A program made the translations under genes and the position numbers. A DNA stretch of 64,000 bases, taken from contig NZ_PJNI01000016.1 of the NCBI RefSeq assembly GCF_002844555.1, positions 1 to 64,000 on the forward strand, in the 5' to 3' direction. Each line of letters begins with the position of its first letter. The first letter of the stretch is position 1. The notes beneath the pieces are model-generated. The model was given only the letters and a program-made list of their open reading frames with translations, ran no database searches and was not told the DNA's origin. Positions 8,045 through 18,874 of this stretch are shown here, in pieces. The stretch is from Brumimicrobium salinarum (GTDB lineage Bacteria > Bacteroidota > Bacteroidia > Flavobacteriales_D > Crocinitomicaceae).

Positions 8045-8749
8045 TTATTTTGAAGGTTTATGAAGAATATCCATGAATTCCATGGCGTCATTTTCCATAC
8101 GGTAAACCACTTTTGAAATCTGAGAAACTAAATAATTATAACCCATATAGGCAATAATCCCAACAATTAATCCTGCTACCGTTGTAATCATGGCAGTCAT
8201 AATTCCTGGAGCGATCGTCCCTAAATCAAGAGAGTCTAGATTTTTCATATCGTTAAAAACCCTAACCATTCCAATTGTCGTCCCCAAGAAACCTATCATT
8301 GGTGCAACACCTGCTGCAGTAGCTAAAAAACTCAACCTTTGTTCTAAGCGCGAGATTTCTAATTTCCCAGTATTATCAATCGTTGAAGCAACAATATCAA
8401 CAGGCTTTCCAAGGCGATCAATTCCTTTTTCTAGCATTCTTGCGGATGGAGAATCAGTTCGTACACAAAGTGTTTTTGCTTCATCTATCTTTCCTTCGGT
8501 GAGGTATCGTTTCACTTCAGAAAGGAAATTAGGACTTTTCTTAGACGCACGTTTTAACGCCAATAATCGTTCTACAAAAACATACACTGCATAAATAGAC
8601 ATGATGGCCAATGCCAGCAAGATTATGAACCCCATTACACTATCAGCTGCTTCAGCAATAGCTTGCCAAATGGCTACTTCTTTAAAATTCTCTTCAGCAC
8701 CTACTGCTGTAGAATCTTGTACTACCTGTAATAAAAACGATCCTTTCAT
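8045..8749 (-). CDS. exbB: MotA/TolQ/ExbB proton channel protein
   Basis: This 234-residue protein has three membrane helices at about 38-60, 137-165 and 178-205. The family core GVAPMIGFLGTTIGMVRVF and GIMTAMITTVAGLIVGI shows the proton-channel helices with conserved Thr and Pro. The cytoplasmic loop lies between helices 1 and 2. It is first in the exbB-exbD-tonB-folC run and lies 30 bases after nhaD. Distinguishing ExbB from TolQ by sequence is unsafe, but the TonB-like neighbour favours ExbB. Confidence 0.92.
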   Translation of the reverse strand: MKGSFLLQVVQDSTAVGAEENFKEVAIWQAIAEAADSVMGFIILLALAIMSIYAVYVFVERLLALKRASKKSPNFLSEVKRYLTEGKIDEAKTLCVRTDSPSARMLEKGIDRLGKPVDIVASTIDNTGKLEISRLEQRLSFLATAAGVAPMIGFLGTTIGMVRVFNDMKNLDSLDLGTIAPGIMTAMITTVAGLIVGIIAYMGYNYLVSQISKVVYRMENDAMEFMDILHKPSK

Positions 8750-8779
8750 AGTTTCAATAACGTATTAATTTAAATTTTG

Positions 8780-10159
8780 TTACAATACTCTTTCTAATAA
8801 ATAAAACCCTGCGCCGGCAAGATAACCAATTAATGCCAACCAAGATATATTTTTTAAATACCAAAAGAATGAAATTTTTTCCATTCCCATAGCTACAACT
8901 CCAGCTGCAGAACCAATGATCAGCATCGATCCCCCTGTACCTGCAGAATAAGCAATAAATTGCCAAATGTGATCGTCAACAGGAACATTAAACATTCCCA
9001 TACTCGCTGCAACAAGCGGTACATTATCTATTACCGCAGATCCCGCTCCCAATAATATCACAAAGACATCGTCATGCATACTATTCTGAACTGATTGACC
9101 AAAGTTAAATACTAAACCGAGTGATTCTAAAGCTGCCACAGTCATCAAAATACCTAAGAAAAATAAAATTGATGGCATTTCAATTTTAGTTAACGCCCTA
9201 AAAGTAGGACTTTCATGTTTCTCAGCAGGCTTTTCTTGAATATAATCTGGATTTTTATCTTTTTTAACAATTCCTACATAGGCCATTTTAAATTGTCGAA
9301 CACTTATTGTTTCAGCGAATAAAGCAACAACACCAAGCGATAACATCATTCCTACATAAGGCGGTAATTCAAAAATTGTTTTGAAGATAGGAACAAAAAC
9401 AATCATTCCTAAACCTAAATACAACATTAAGGAAGCTTTAGAGTTTGCTGCCACCTCTTCTTTTGGCAACTCAAACGTTCCTTTAAACGGCTTCATAAAA
9501 CTTGCAACAAAAGTTGGTATTAACATGCAAATCAATGACGGAATTAATAAATACTCCATCAGTTTTATTGCCGTTACCTTCCCTCCCATCCAAAGCATAG
9601 TTGTAGTTACATCACCAATTGGAGACCAAGCACCACCAGCATTAGCACAAACTACAATTATTCCTGCAAACCAAATGCGGTCTTCTGATTTACTCAATAA
9701 CTTCCTTAAAATCGTTATTAAAACAATTGTTGCTGTTAAATTATCTATAATTGCTGAAAGAATAAAGGCCAAGAAAGAGACAATCCATAACAAAGTGCGT
9801 TTCTTATTGGTTCTAATAAAATTTTTAATGGCTGAAAAACCATGGAAATGATCAATTATTTCAACGATTGTCATTGCACCAATTAGAAAAATAAGTATTT
9901 CGGCTGTTTTCCCTAAATGATGCAGTAGCGTTTCATCCATCAAATCCCCTTTAGCTTCAATACTCATTCCAGATATATCGATTAATTCATGAGCAGCAGA
10001 GTTAAACCATGAAGTAAAATCATTCAAACCTATTGAAACTCCTGCCCAAGCAAAAGCCATCATCAATAAGGATGGAATTAACTTATCCACTTTCAGACTA
10101 TGCTCTAAGGTAATTCCCAAGTACCCTAAAACAAATACAATAATAATAAATAGTTCCAT
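8780..10159 (-). CDS. nhaD: Sodium:proton antiporter, NhaD type
   Basis: This 459-residue polytopic protein of the ion-transporter superfamily has about eleven hydrophobic helices. Motifs typical of NhaD include FLIGAMTIVEIID, SAIIDNLTATIV, ANAGGAWSPIGDVTTTML and AVIDNVPLVAASMG. The paired Asp/Asn positions in the half-helices are expected in the ion site. NhaD exports Na+ in exchange for protons and is common in marine bacteria. It lies upstream of exbB in the same direction with only 30 bases between, so co-transcription is likely. Confidence 0.9.
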   Translation of the reverse strand: MELFIIIVFVLGYLGITLEHSLKVDKLIPSLLMMAFAWAGVSIGLNDFTSWFNSAAHELIDISGMSIEAKGDLMDETLLHHLGKTAEILIFLIGAMTIVEIIDHFHGFSAIKNFIRTNKKRTLLWIVSFLAFILSAIIDNLTATIVLITILRKLLSKSEDRIWFAGIIVVCANAGGAWSPIGDVTTTMLWMGGKVTAIKLMEYLLIPSLICMLIPTFVASFMKPFKGTFELPKEEVAANSKASLMLYLGLGMIVFVPIFKTIFELPPYVGMMLSLGVVALFAETISVRQFKMAYVGIVKKDKNPDYIQEKPAEKHESPTFRALTKIEMPSILFFLGILMTVAALESLGLVFNFGQSVQNSMHDDVFVILLGAGSAVIDNVPLVAASMGMFNVPVDDHIWQFIAYSAGTGGSMLIIGSAAGVVAMGMEKISFFWYLKNISWLALIGYLAGAGFYLLERVL

Positions 10160-10362
10160 AATAAATAGTATATACTCACAGCGTTAAAGTTACTCCCTGC
10201 AAGTTATTTCTTAGCATTTTTAGTTGTGTTAACATAACATTTCATAAACACAATAGACACCTTCAAAACTTATTAATGTTGAAAATATCACCAAACAAAT
10301 ATGAAATTCACAACAAAAGTAAAAAACTATTTAGAATCCACACTTTATCAAAAAAATTAAAT

Positions 10363-11433
10363 TTATGGTCGTATGATTACTCCAGACGAAGAGTCACGTT
10401 TTGAACCAGTTACACTCGACCAAACATTGTTTTCCTTTCTCCACCTCAACACGCCCAAAAATGCAAATCCAATAGCTTCTTTAAAATCAATCAATTGTTC
10501 ATCGGGAACAATTATTTCTTTTGAAGTGTTGTTTTTAAGGCGTTCTATGAGGAAATCATTCTTTGCTCCGCCCCCAGTAATCAAGATGCTATCTCCGTGA
10601 ATATCGTTCAGTGCACGACCAATTTGAAAAGCAATATGTTCATAGATTGTTCTAACACGATTGACAATTTCTTTTTCTTTTTGAATTATTGGAACAACAT
10701 TTTCTTTTACCCATTCCCATCCAAGTGAACGTGGCCCTGTAGATGTATAATAAGTCAAATTATTTAGCTCCTTAAACACCTCTTGATTAATTATACCATT
10801 TTTCCCGAAACCACCTTGATCATCATACGTTTGCCCAACCTGTTGCATTAAATCATTAACAATAATATTTACAGGACAAACATCAAATGATTGAACTACA
10901 TCTTCGTTTTTATAAGACAAGTTACTAAACCCTCCTAAATTTAAGAATGCCTCAGCCTTATCAGAAAAAAGTAAATAATCTGCAACAGGAATTAAAGGCG
11001 CACCATTTCCACCAAGGGCTACATCTTTAGATCTGAAATCAGTTACAGAAGGTAAATTTGATACAACTGATAATTCAGGACCGTTACCAATCTGTAAGGT
11101 ATATCCTTTATCCGGCTGATGAAAAATAGTTTGTCCATGACTCGCAACAAAATCAATTGTATTTCGTGGAATGTTAAACGCATCAATAAATGAGTTTACT
11201 GCTTCACCATAAAACCTACCCAAATCTGCACTTAATCTTGACATTTCTTCTGCTGTCAATGAGAAAGCTGAATTTAAACGCTTCTGCATTTTAGGATCAA
11301 AAGGAACGAGTTCTGAAGAGTTTACATTAAAGCTCCAACATCCCTGTTCGTTGCGTTCAAAATTCACATCAACGATATCTAACCCATCGAGTGAAGTACC
11401 AGACATTAGACCTATAACACGAAAAGATATCAT
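10363..11433 (-). CDS. anmK: Anhydro-N-acetylmuramic acid kinase
   Basis: AnmK phosphorylates and opens 1,6-anhydro-MurNAc to MurNAc-6-phosphate during cell-wall recycling. The 356-residue protein has the ATP-binding start IGLMSGTSLDGLDIV at about residues 7-21, the conserved SHGQTIFH (with VASHGQ before it), and FLNLGGFSNLSY. The length matches the family. It stands alone, divergent from the acyl-CoA dehydrogenase gene across a 149-base gap. Confidence 0.93.
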   Translation of the reverse strand: MISFRVIGLMSGTSLDGLDIVDVNFERNEQGCWSFNVNSSELVPFDPKMQKRLNSAFSLTAEEMSRLSADLGRFYGEAVNSFIDAFNIPRNTIDFVASHGQTIFHQPDKGYTLQIGNGPELSVVSNLPSVTDFRSKDVALGGNGAPLIPVADYLLFSDKAEAFLNLGGFSNLSYKNEDVVQSFDVCPVNIIVNDLMQQVGQTYDDQGGFGKNGIINQEVFKELNNLTYYTSTGPRSLGWEWVKENVVPIIQKEKEIVNRVRTIYEHIAFQIGRALNDIHGDSILITGGGAKNDFLIERLKNNTSKEIIVPDEQLIDFKEAIGFAFLGVLRWRKENNVWSSVTGSKRDSSSGVIIRP

Positions 11434-11471
11434 TTCTTTAAATTTACCCTGAAAAATATGAATAATTACGT

Positions 11472-11479
11472 TAATTTTG
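11472..11479 (+). promoter_or_regulatory. Candidate -7 element upstream of acyl-CoA dehydrogenase gene
   Basis: TAATTTTG matches the Bacteroidota TAnnTTTG element and lies about 100 bases upstream of the start at 11583. I did not find a well-spaced -33 TTG, so this is weak. Confidence 0.3.
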
Positions 11480-11582
11480 CAACTTCAATTATAAGTAATT
11501 AAAATAAGATATTGTTTAATTAAAGCAGTTAAAACTAAAATGACTGTAAACTGTTTTTAATTCAATACTAAAAAAATAAAAT

Positions 11583-12725
11583 ATGAATTTTGAACTTACC
11601 GAAGAACAAATAGCTGTTCGAGATGCGGCAAGAGACTTTGCTCAGAATGTATTAAAGGAAGGCGTTATTGAAAGAGATAACGAACAACGCTTCCCGAAAG
11701 AAGAAATCAAACAACTTGGTGAATTAGGTTTTTTAGGAATGATGGTTGACCCCAAGTATGGAGGTGGTGGTATGGACACCATATCTTACGCCTTGGCTAT
11801 GGAGGAAATCTCAAAAGTTGATGCTTCAGTTTCTGTATGCATGAGTGTAAACAATTCATTAGTTTGCTGGGGTCTTGAGACATATGGTACAGAAGAACAA
11901 AAACAAAAATACCTAGTTCCTTTGGCAAAAGGTGAAAAAATAGGTGCTTTTTGTTTATCAGAGCCTGAAGCTGGATCAGACGCTACTTCTCAAAAAACAA
12001 CAGCAATTGACAAAGGCGACCACTATTTATTGAATGGAACAAAAAACTGGATCACCAATGGTTCAACAGCTTCGACATACCTAGTTATTGCGCAAACTGA
12101 CGTAGAAAAAGGTCACCGTGGAATCAATGCTTTTATTGTTGAGAAAGGCATGGAAGGATTTGAGATTGGCGCCAAAGAAGACAAGTTAGGCATTCGTGGG
12201 AGTGATACACACACCCTACTATTTACTGACGTTAAAGTACCGAAAGAAAACAGGATTGGCGAAGACGGATTTGGATTCAAATTTGCCATGAAAACCTTAT
12301 CGGGTGGTAGAATAGGAATTGCTGCACAAGCTTTGGGGATTGCTTCAGGAGCTATGGACTTAGCAGTGGCTTATTCAAAAGAAAGAAAAGCGTTTGGTAA
12401 GGAAATCAACAAGCATCAAGCAATTGCATTCAAGATAGCAGATATGGCTACAGCTGTGGAAACCGCTAGATTAATGGTGTTAAAGTCAGCTTGGGAGAAA
12501 GATAATGGCTTAAACTATGACCAATCTGGAGCAATGGCTAAATTATATGCCTCTTCAGTTGCCATGGCACAAACAGTTGAAGCTGTTCAGATTCATGGTG
12601 GATATGGATTTGTAAAGGAATACCATGTTGAAAGATTAATGCGTGATGCAAAAATCACTCAAATTTATGAGGGAACTTCAGAAATTCAAAAAATTGTGAT
12701 TTCTAGAAGTGTATTAGATGCTTAA
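11583..12725 (+). CDS. Acyl-CoA dehydrogenase
   Basis: This FAD enzyme makes trans-2-enoyl-CoA in fatty-acid or branched-chain amino-acid breakdown. The 380-residue protein is close to short-chain (butyryl-type) enzymes. It shows CLSEPEAGSDATS (FAD contact), TLSGGRIGIAAQALG, and QIHGGYGFVKEYHVERLMRD. Near the C-terminus comes ITQIYEGTSEIQ, whose Glu is the likely catalytic base. It is monocistronic, with its own terminator at 12747. The exact acyl chain cannot be assigned. Confidence 0.92.
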   Translation: MNFELTEEQIAVRDAARDFAQNVLKEGVIERDNEQRFPKEEIKQLGELGFLGMMVDPKYGGGGMDTISYALAMEEISKVDASVSVCMSVNNSLVCWGLETYGTEEQKQKYLVPLAKGEKIGAFCLSEPEAGSDATSQKTTAIDKGDHYLLNGTKNWITNGSTASTYLVIAQTDVEKGHRGINAFIVEKGMEGFEIGAKEDKLGIRGSDTHTLLFTDVKVPKENRIGEDGFGFKFAMKTLSGGRIGIAAQALGIASGAMDLAVAYSKERKAFGKEINKHQAIAFKIADMATAVETARLMVLKSAWEKDNGLNYDQSGAMAKLYASSVAMAQTVEAVQIHGGYGFVKEYHVERLMRDAKITQIYEGTSEIQKIVISRSVLDA

Positions 12726-12746
12726 AACTTAAAATAAATTATAATC

Positions 12747-12784
12747 AAAAGAGGTGCGTTAGATTTTCGTTACCTCTTTTTTTT
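12747..12784 (+). terminator. Terminator after acyl-CoA dehydrogenase gene
   Basis: AAAAGAGGT and ACCTCTTTT pair around a loop and are followed by a T-run, just after the stop codon at 12725. Confidence 0.75.
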
Positions 12785-12952
12785 GAACTAATTTTTCAAC
12801 TTTTAAAGAGGTTTAACTGATCTATACCACGCTTTATTTAATTAATTAAAACTCTAATTTGAAACCTTTTTTAATGATTTATGTTCATCATTAAAAATTG
12901 TTCAATATTTTTTATATATTCTATAATTAAACAATAAGATACAGAAAATAAT

Positions 12953-13504
12953 ATGAAAGTATATACAAAAAAAGGCGATGAAGGTCAAACTTCGTTAATA
13001 GGTGGTAAAAGAGTTTCTAAGAACGATTTACGAATTGACAGCTATGGAACGGTTGATGAATTAAATTCTTGGATTGGATTAGTAAGAGATCATGAAGAAA
13101 TTCCTAAAAATCAATTTGAACAACTGATAATAATACAGGATCGTTTGTTTACTATTGGGTCACTTTTAGCTACCCAACCTGAAGGCACAAAGATGAAGCT
13201 TCCTTTAATTTTTGAGAAAGACATCGTTTTTTTAGAAGAAGCAATAGATGAAATGAACGAAAGCCTTCCCCCAATGAAACATTTTGTTCTTCCGGGCGGG
13301 AAACAGATCCTATCACATTGTCATATAGCAAGATGTGTTTGCAGAAGAGCGGAGAGACTTGTTGTTGGCTTGCATGATGATAGTGAGCAATACAAAATGG
13401 CGATGAAATATCTCAATCGATTGAGTGATTATCTATTTGTACTTTCTAGAAAGGTTGCAAATGATTTAAACATTGAAGAAATCAAGTGGAAACCAAAGGT
13501 TTAA
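12953..13504 (+). CDS. Cob(I)alamin adenosyltransferase, PduO type
   Basis: This enzyme moves the adenosyl group of ATP to cob(I)alamin to make coenzyme B12. The 183-residue protein fits the PduO/MMAB family: the ATP-binding N-terminus TKKGDEGQTSLIGGKRVSK, then YGTVDELNSWIG, and the helical signature RCVCRRAERLV near residue 125. No B12 riboswitch is visible upstream. A B12-dependent mutase such as methylmalonyl-CoA mutase would be the usual client, but none is in the window. Confidence 0.93.
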   Translation: MKVYTKKGDEGQTSLIGGKRVSKNDLRIDSYGTVDELNSWIGLVRDHEEIPKNQFEQLIIIQDRLFTIGSLLATQPEGTKMKLPLIFEKDIVFLEEAIDEMNESLPPMKHFVLPGGKQILSHCHIARCVCRRAERLVVGLHDDSEQYKMAMKYLNRLSDYLFVLSRKVANDLNIEEIKWKPKV

Positions 13505-13535
13505 GTCATGAATCTATCCTGATTTAAAATTAAAT

Positions 13536-13565
13536 TTGGAATTACGAAAAATAAATCTACTTTTG
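13536..13565 (+). promoter_or_regulatory. Promoter of the DUF2795 gene
   Basis: TTG at 13536-13538, a 19-base spacer and TACTTTTG at 13558-13565 fit the Bacteroidota primary sigma consensus. The start codon is 52 bases downstream. Confidence 0.55.
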
Positions 13566-13616
13566 CGCTTTGTAGAAACAAATTAGAAACAATAATAAAA
13601 TTAAAATATATATACT

Positions 13617-13838
13617 ATGTATTGGACATTAGAGTTAGCTTCATATTTAGAAGATGCCCCATGGCCGGCAGCCAAAGATGAATTAATTGATTTTGCTATT
13701 CGAACTGGAGCTCCCCTAGAGGTAGTGGAAAACCTTCAAGATATTGAAGATGAAGGTGAGATTTATGAAAACATTGAAGATATTTGGCCAGATTACCCCT
13801 CTAAAGAGGACTTCTTCTTTAATGAAGATGAATATTAA
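13617..13838 (+). CDS. Small acidic DUF2795 protein
   Basis: This 73-residue, strongly acidic protein starts MYWTLELASYLEDAPWPA. It has the pattern IRTGAPLEVVENLQDIEDEG and ends DYPSKEDFFFNEDEY. I recognise it as the short DUF2795-type protein that is very conserved in Bacteroidota. Its function is not established. It has its own good promoter and a strong terminator (13857-13885), so it is probably well expressed on its own. Confidence 0.85.
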   Translation: MYWTLELASYLEDAPWPAAKDELIDFAIRTGAPLEVVENLQDIEDEGEIYENIEDIWPDYPSKEDFFFNEDEY

Positions 13839-13856
13839 TAATTAATTGATTATCAA

Positions 13857-13885
13857 AGCCTCGACAATTATGTCGAGGTTTTTTT
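13857..13885 (+). terminator. Strong terminator after DUF2795 gene
   Basis: CCTCGACA and TGTCGAGG form a perfect 8-base stem (9 with a flanking G) with loop ATTA, followed by seven Ts. Confidence 0.9.
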
Positions 13886-14015
13886 ATCAGTACACAACGA
13901 CAGTTTGTCAGTTTTTCATAGATGGAATAATTTGTGATAAACCAATTTATCTGGAATACAACACCCCAAATAAAAGTATAAAGCTTATTTTTGGAGTATA
14001 AATAAGAGCATTATA

Positions 14016-17000
14016 ATGATCGGAGGACTATTAAAAAAATACTAGGTGATAAATCGGTAAAAGACCGAAAGACTTTTCAACCTATTATAGATAAAGTAAA
14101 CGAAATATACGCATCTATTCACGACATCAGTGATGATGAATTAAGAGGGAGAACAACTGAATTCCAAAAACGTATCAAGGAAGGAACTGCTGAAATTGAA
14201 AAAGAAATTCAAGCATTAGAAGATAAAGCGCACCATCCTGACACTGTTGTTTTAGATAAAGAAAATATTTTTGAAAAAATAGATCAATTAACGGAAGAGG
14301 TTGATAAAAAGTTGGAGGTTATTCTTGAAGAAATTATGCCTGAAGCCTTTGCAACCGTAAAAGAAACTGCTCGAAGATGGGCAGAAAATAAAGAATTGGT
14401 TGTTACTGCTACAGATTTTGATAGAGAAATAGCAAAAACCCATGATGGTTTAACCATTGAAGGTGATAAAGCCATTTGGAAAAACAAATGGACAGCTGCT
14501 GGAACTGATGTTGAATGGAACATGATTCATTACGATGTACAAATCATGGGAGGTGCTGTTCTACACGGTGGAAACATTGCTGAAATGCAGACAGGTGAAG
14601 GTAAAACTTTGGTAGCTACATTACCTGTATACCTTAATGCAATTGCTGGAAAAGGAGTTCACTTGGTAACGGTGAACGATTATCTAGCGCGTAGAGATAG
14701 TGAATGGATGGGACCACTTTATCAATTCCACGGACTTTCTGTAGACTGTATTGATAAACATAAACCAAATTCTGAATCAAGACGAAAAGCATATAAATCA
14801 AATATTACTTTTGGTACAAATAATGAGTTCGGATTTGATTATTTGCGTGACAACATGTCAAGTGATATTGAAAATCTAGTTCAAAAGAAACATCATTATG
14901 CAATCATTGATGAGGTCGATTCTGTATTAATTGACGATGCAAGAACTCCATTGATCATTTCAGGCCCAACACCAAAGGGAGATCAACAAGAATACGTAGC
15001 ACTTAAACCGCTTATTGAAAAAGTGGTTAGTGCACAAAAAGCATATATCAACAAAGTTCTCGCTGAGGCTAAGAAAGACCTAGCAGTAATCAACGACCCC
15101 ATTGAAGATAAAAAAGAACAAAAAAGGAGGTTAGATGAAGGAGGTCAAAAATTATTACGTGCCTTCAGAGGGCTCCCTAAAAATAAGGCATTAATTAAAT
15201 TTTTGTCAGAACCTGGAGTAAAAGCACATCTGCAGAAAGTAGAGAACTTCTACATGGCTGAACAAAATAAGCAAATGCCAATTATTGATAACGAGCTTTA
15301 CTTTGTTATCGATGAAAAGAACAATACCATTGATCTTACAGACAAAGGGATAGATTTAATGTCGGGTACAAATGATCCGAATTTCTATATCATGCCTGAT
15401 ATTGGAACAGAATTAGCTAAATTAGAAGAGGGTGGCTATGACAAAGAAGTTTTAGCTGATAAGAAAAATGAATTGATTCGTGACTACTCTGTTAAGTCTG
15501 AACGAATTCACAGTATTAACCAACTCTTAAAAGCATACACACTTTTTGAAAAAGAAGTTGAATACGTAATCGTTGAAGATAAAGTGAAAATTGTAGACGA
15601 ATCAACAGGACGTATCATGGAAGGTCGTCGTTATTCTGATGGTCTTCACCAAGCAATTGAAGCAAAAGAAAACGTAAAAGTTGAAGCGGCTACACAAACG
15701 TATGCCAGCGTTTCCTTACAGAATTATTTCAGAATGTACCACAAACTTTCAGGAATGACAGGTACAGCAGAAACAGAGGCAAAAGAGTTCTGGGATATTT
15801 ACGAACTAGATGTAGTTGTTATTCCGACAAATAAACCGCTTTTACGTAAAGACTTACAAGATAAAGTTTATAAAACGGGAAGAGAAAAATACAATGCTGT
15901 TATTGATGAAGTTGAGCGGCTTGTAAATGAAGAACGTCCTGTACTTGTTGGTACGACAACTGTAGAGATTTCGGAATTATTGAGTAGAATGCTTAAAATG
16001 AAAGGCATTAGACACAATGTGTTGAATGCGAAGCAACACCAAAAAGAATCTGAAATTGTAGCTGAAGCAGGTACAAAAGGAACGGTAACTATTGCAACCA
16101 ACATGGCTGGTCGTGGTACGGATATTAAACTTCGTGAAGGCGTTAAAGAAGCTGGCGGATTGGCTATTGTAGGTACAGAACGCCACGATTCTAGACGTGT
16201 TGACAGACAGCTCCGTGGTCGTGCTGGTCGTCAAGGAGATCCAGGATCATCGCAATTCTTCGTTTCTTTAGAAGACGATTTAATGCGTAAATTTGGTTCT
16301 GAGAGAATCGCCAAGTTAATGGATAGAATGGGGCTAAAAGAAGGAGAGGTTATTCAACATAAAATGATCTCTAAGTCTATTGAAAGAGCTCAGAAAAAAG
16401 TAGAGGAAAACAACTTTGGTAATCGAAAACATTTGTTGGAGTATGACGATGTAATGAACGCACAACGTAAAGCAGTTTACCGTAAACGTAAAAACGCTTT
16501 ATATGGTGATCGTTTAGATTTAGATATTGCCAACATGTTCTATGATACTGTAGAAAATATAGTGTCAAAATACAATGGAAAAGATGACTTTGAAGAGTTC
16601 GAATTAGAATTATTGCGAGTTGTTGGAATTCAATCTCCTGTAACTACTGATGAATTTGTTAATCAAAGTCAGGTTGACACAATTAACACAGTATATAATG
16701 CTGCGCTCGACCGCTATGAAGAAAAGAACAGTAAAATAGCCAACTTAGTTTTCGAAAATGTAAAACCACATTACGAACAACCTGAAAATAGAGTTCGTCA
16801 CATGCGTGTTCCATTAACCGATGGAAATAAAGGAATCGAAATTTCAACAACCATTCAAGACGGTTACGAGACACATGGAAAGTCAATCATTAAAGAATTT
16901 GAAAAAGCGATTGTATTAGGACTTATTGACAATGAATGGAAAGAGCACTTGCGTGAAATGGATGATTTAAAACAATCTGTTCAGCAAGCAAGACATGAGC

Positions 17001-17362
17001 AAAAAGATCCTTTGTTGGTTTATAAGTTAGAGTCATTCAATCTATTTAAAAATATGATTGACAGGTTAAATCAGGATACGGTTGAGTTTTTAGTTAAAGC
17101 GAGTATTCCGGCACAACCAGATGCAGCTTCAGTACAAAACAAAGCTTCAAAACAAAATGACAATTATGCCCAAGCTCAAGTAAACGAAGGAGAGAGAGGT
17201 CAACAATTCCAAGGAAGTGAAGGTTACGATCAGGCGATGGCACAATCACAACAACAAAGCGCACCAAAACCGCAACCTGCTGTGGCAGAGAAAAAAGTAG
17301 GACGTAACGAACCTTGTCCATGCGGAAGTGGTAAGAAGTACAAACAATGTCATGGAAGATAA
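14016..17362 (+). CDS. secA: Preprotein translocase ATPase SecA, N-terminal frameshift
   Basis: SecA is the ATP motor that pushes proteins through SecYEG. The main frame shows [11 protein letters not shown] (Walker A), [20 protein letters not shown] (Walker B/DEVD), [20 protein letters not shown], and a C-terminal zinc motif [13 protein letters not shown]. The true start is the ATG at 14016 (MIGGLLKK, then ILGDKS). The frame breaks at the A7 run at 14033-14039, and one extra A restores a protein of about 1,115 residues, normal for Bacteroidota. A downstream TTG at 14312 would lose about 99 N-terminal residues. A sequencing error is the likely cause. Confidence 0.93.
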
Positions 17363-17368
17363 ATAAAA

Positions 17369-18850
17369 GTGGCAAAAGTAGCAATCATTGGAGCTGGTGT
17401 TGGTGGTTTAGCGGCAGCTATTCGCTTTGCCAATGCAGGACATCAAGTCAATGTGTTTGAGGCCAATAGTCACCCTGGCGGTAAAATAAACAATTTGTCA
17501 TTAGGAGATTATAGGTGGGATATGGGACCTTCCGTATTTACGGCACCTCATTACATTGAAGACTTATATGATTTATGTGGAGTAGACTTTAAAACTTTTA
17601 AATACAAGAGGCTTTCTAATACGTTTAATTACTTCTTCAATGACGGTCATTCATTCTCTTTACCTGCAAAAAAAGAGAAAATGCTCGATGTTTTTGAGTT
17701 TGAATTAGGAGAAGATAGAAAAACAGTTGAACAGTACCTAAAAAAATCGGGTGCGAATTACAATCATATTTCTCCTTTATTTATTGAGAAATCCTTGCAC
17801 AGATTTAGGCACTTATTCACCAAGGATTTGTTTAAAGCACTGAGCAGGCTACCGAAATACAAGCTGAATTCGACCATGAATGATGAGAATACAGCGGTAT
17901 TCAAAAACAGTAAAACAACGCAGTTATTTAATAGGTATGCGACATATAATGGGTCAAGTCCATTTAAGTCTCCAGCTATGCTGAACATGATTCAACATTT
18001 AGAATTAAATGAAGGCGTTTTTCTTCCTCAAAACGGGATGGTTCAAATTGCAAAGTCACTACACCAATTAGCAAAAGACCAAGGCGCAAAATTCTTCTTT
18101 AACACAAAGGTAACTAACATTTTATGTGACGGCACAAAAATCAAAGGCGTTCAAACAAAAGAAGGTACAGAAGACTTCGATGTAGTGGTCTCAAATATGG
18201 ACGTCACTTATACATACGAGCGCTTACTTCCTAAGGAGTTACCACGACCAAAAAAGATTTTAAAACAAGAAAAGTCCTCATCTGCAATTGTTTTTTACTG
18301 GGGAATTAAGGACACGTTTCCCCAATTAGATGTACATAACATGTTCTTTTCCTCCGACTATAAGAGCGAGTTTAAAGAAATATTCGAAACAAAAACTTTA
18401 AGTTCAGACCCTTCGATTTATGTACATATAACTTCCAAAGAAAAACCTGAAGACGCACCAAAAGGAAAAGAGAATTGGTTCGTAATGGTTAATGCACCCA
18501 TCAACGTTGGTCAGGATTGGGAGAAAATGGTAAATAAAGCAAAGCGAGACATTGTAAACAAATTAAATAAGCAATTAGACACACAACTTGAAGATAAAAT
18601 AGAAGAAGAGTTTGTAATGGATCCTGTTTTTATTGAGAAAACTTACTCAGGAGCTCAAGGCTCAATTTACGGAAATGCGTCTAACAATAAATACGCTTCA
18701 TTTTATCGTCATCCCAACTTCAGTAAAACAATAAAAGGATTGTATTTCACAGGAGTAACTGTGCATCCTGGCGGTGGAATACCTTTGGCGATTAATAGTG
18801 CTAAAATTGCGTTTGAGTGCTATAATGAAGATGTCAAAAAAGCAAAGTAA
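17369..18850 (+). CDS. Carotenoid desaturase, CrtD/CrtI family
   Basis: This 493-residue FAD-dependent phytoene-desaturase-family protein begins with a GTG start and the dinucleotide-binding motif IIGAGVGGLAAAIRFANAG. It continues with the HPGGK and DMGPSVFTAPHYIEDL segments, which look closer to flavobacterial CrtD (1-hydroxycarotenoid 3,4-desaturase) than to classical CrtI. The C-terminus has FTGVTVHPGGGIPLAINSAK, the family end motif. It starts 6 bases after secA. No other carotenoid gene is nearby, so the exact substrate is uncertain. Confidence 0.8.
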   Translation: MAKVAIIGAGVGGLAAAIRFANAGHQVNVFEANSHPGGKINNLSLGDYRWDMGPSVFTAPHYIEDLYDLCGVDFKTFKYKRLSNTFNYFFNDGHSFSLPAKKEKMLDVFEFELGEDRKTVEQYLKKSGANYNHISPLFIEKSLHRFRHLFTKDLFKALSRLPKYKLNSTMNDENTAVFKNSKTTQLFNRYATYNGSSPFKSPAMLNMIQHLELNEGVFLPQNGMVQIAKSLHQLAKDQGAKFFFNTKVTNILCDGTKIKGVQTKEGTEDFDVVVSNMDVTYTYERLLPKELPRPKKILKQEKSSSAIVFYWGIKDTFPQLDVHNMFFSSDYKSEFKEIFETKTLSSDPSIYVHITSKEKPEDAPKGKENWFVMVNAPINVGQDWEKMVNKAKRDIVNKLNKQLDTQLEDKIEEEFVMDPVFIEKTYSGAQGSIYGNASNNKYASFYRHPNFSKTIKGLYFTGVTVHPGGGIPLAINSAKIAFECYNEDVKKAK

Positions 18851-18874
18851 AACAAAACACTATATCCAATTCTT

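Noticed and set aside
12726-12952. Cobalamin riboswitch before the adenosyltransferase gene
   Set aside because: No B12-box-like segment or complex fold is visible in this AT-rich gap.
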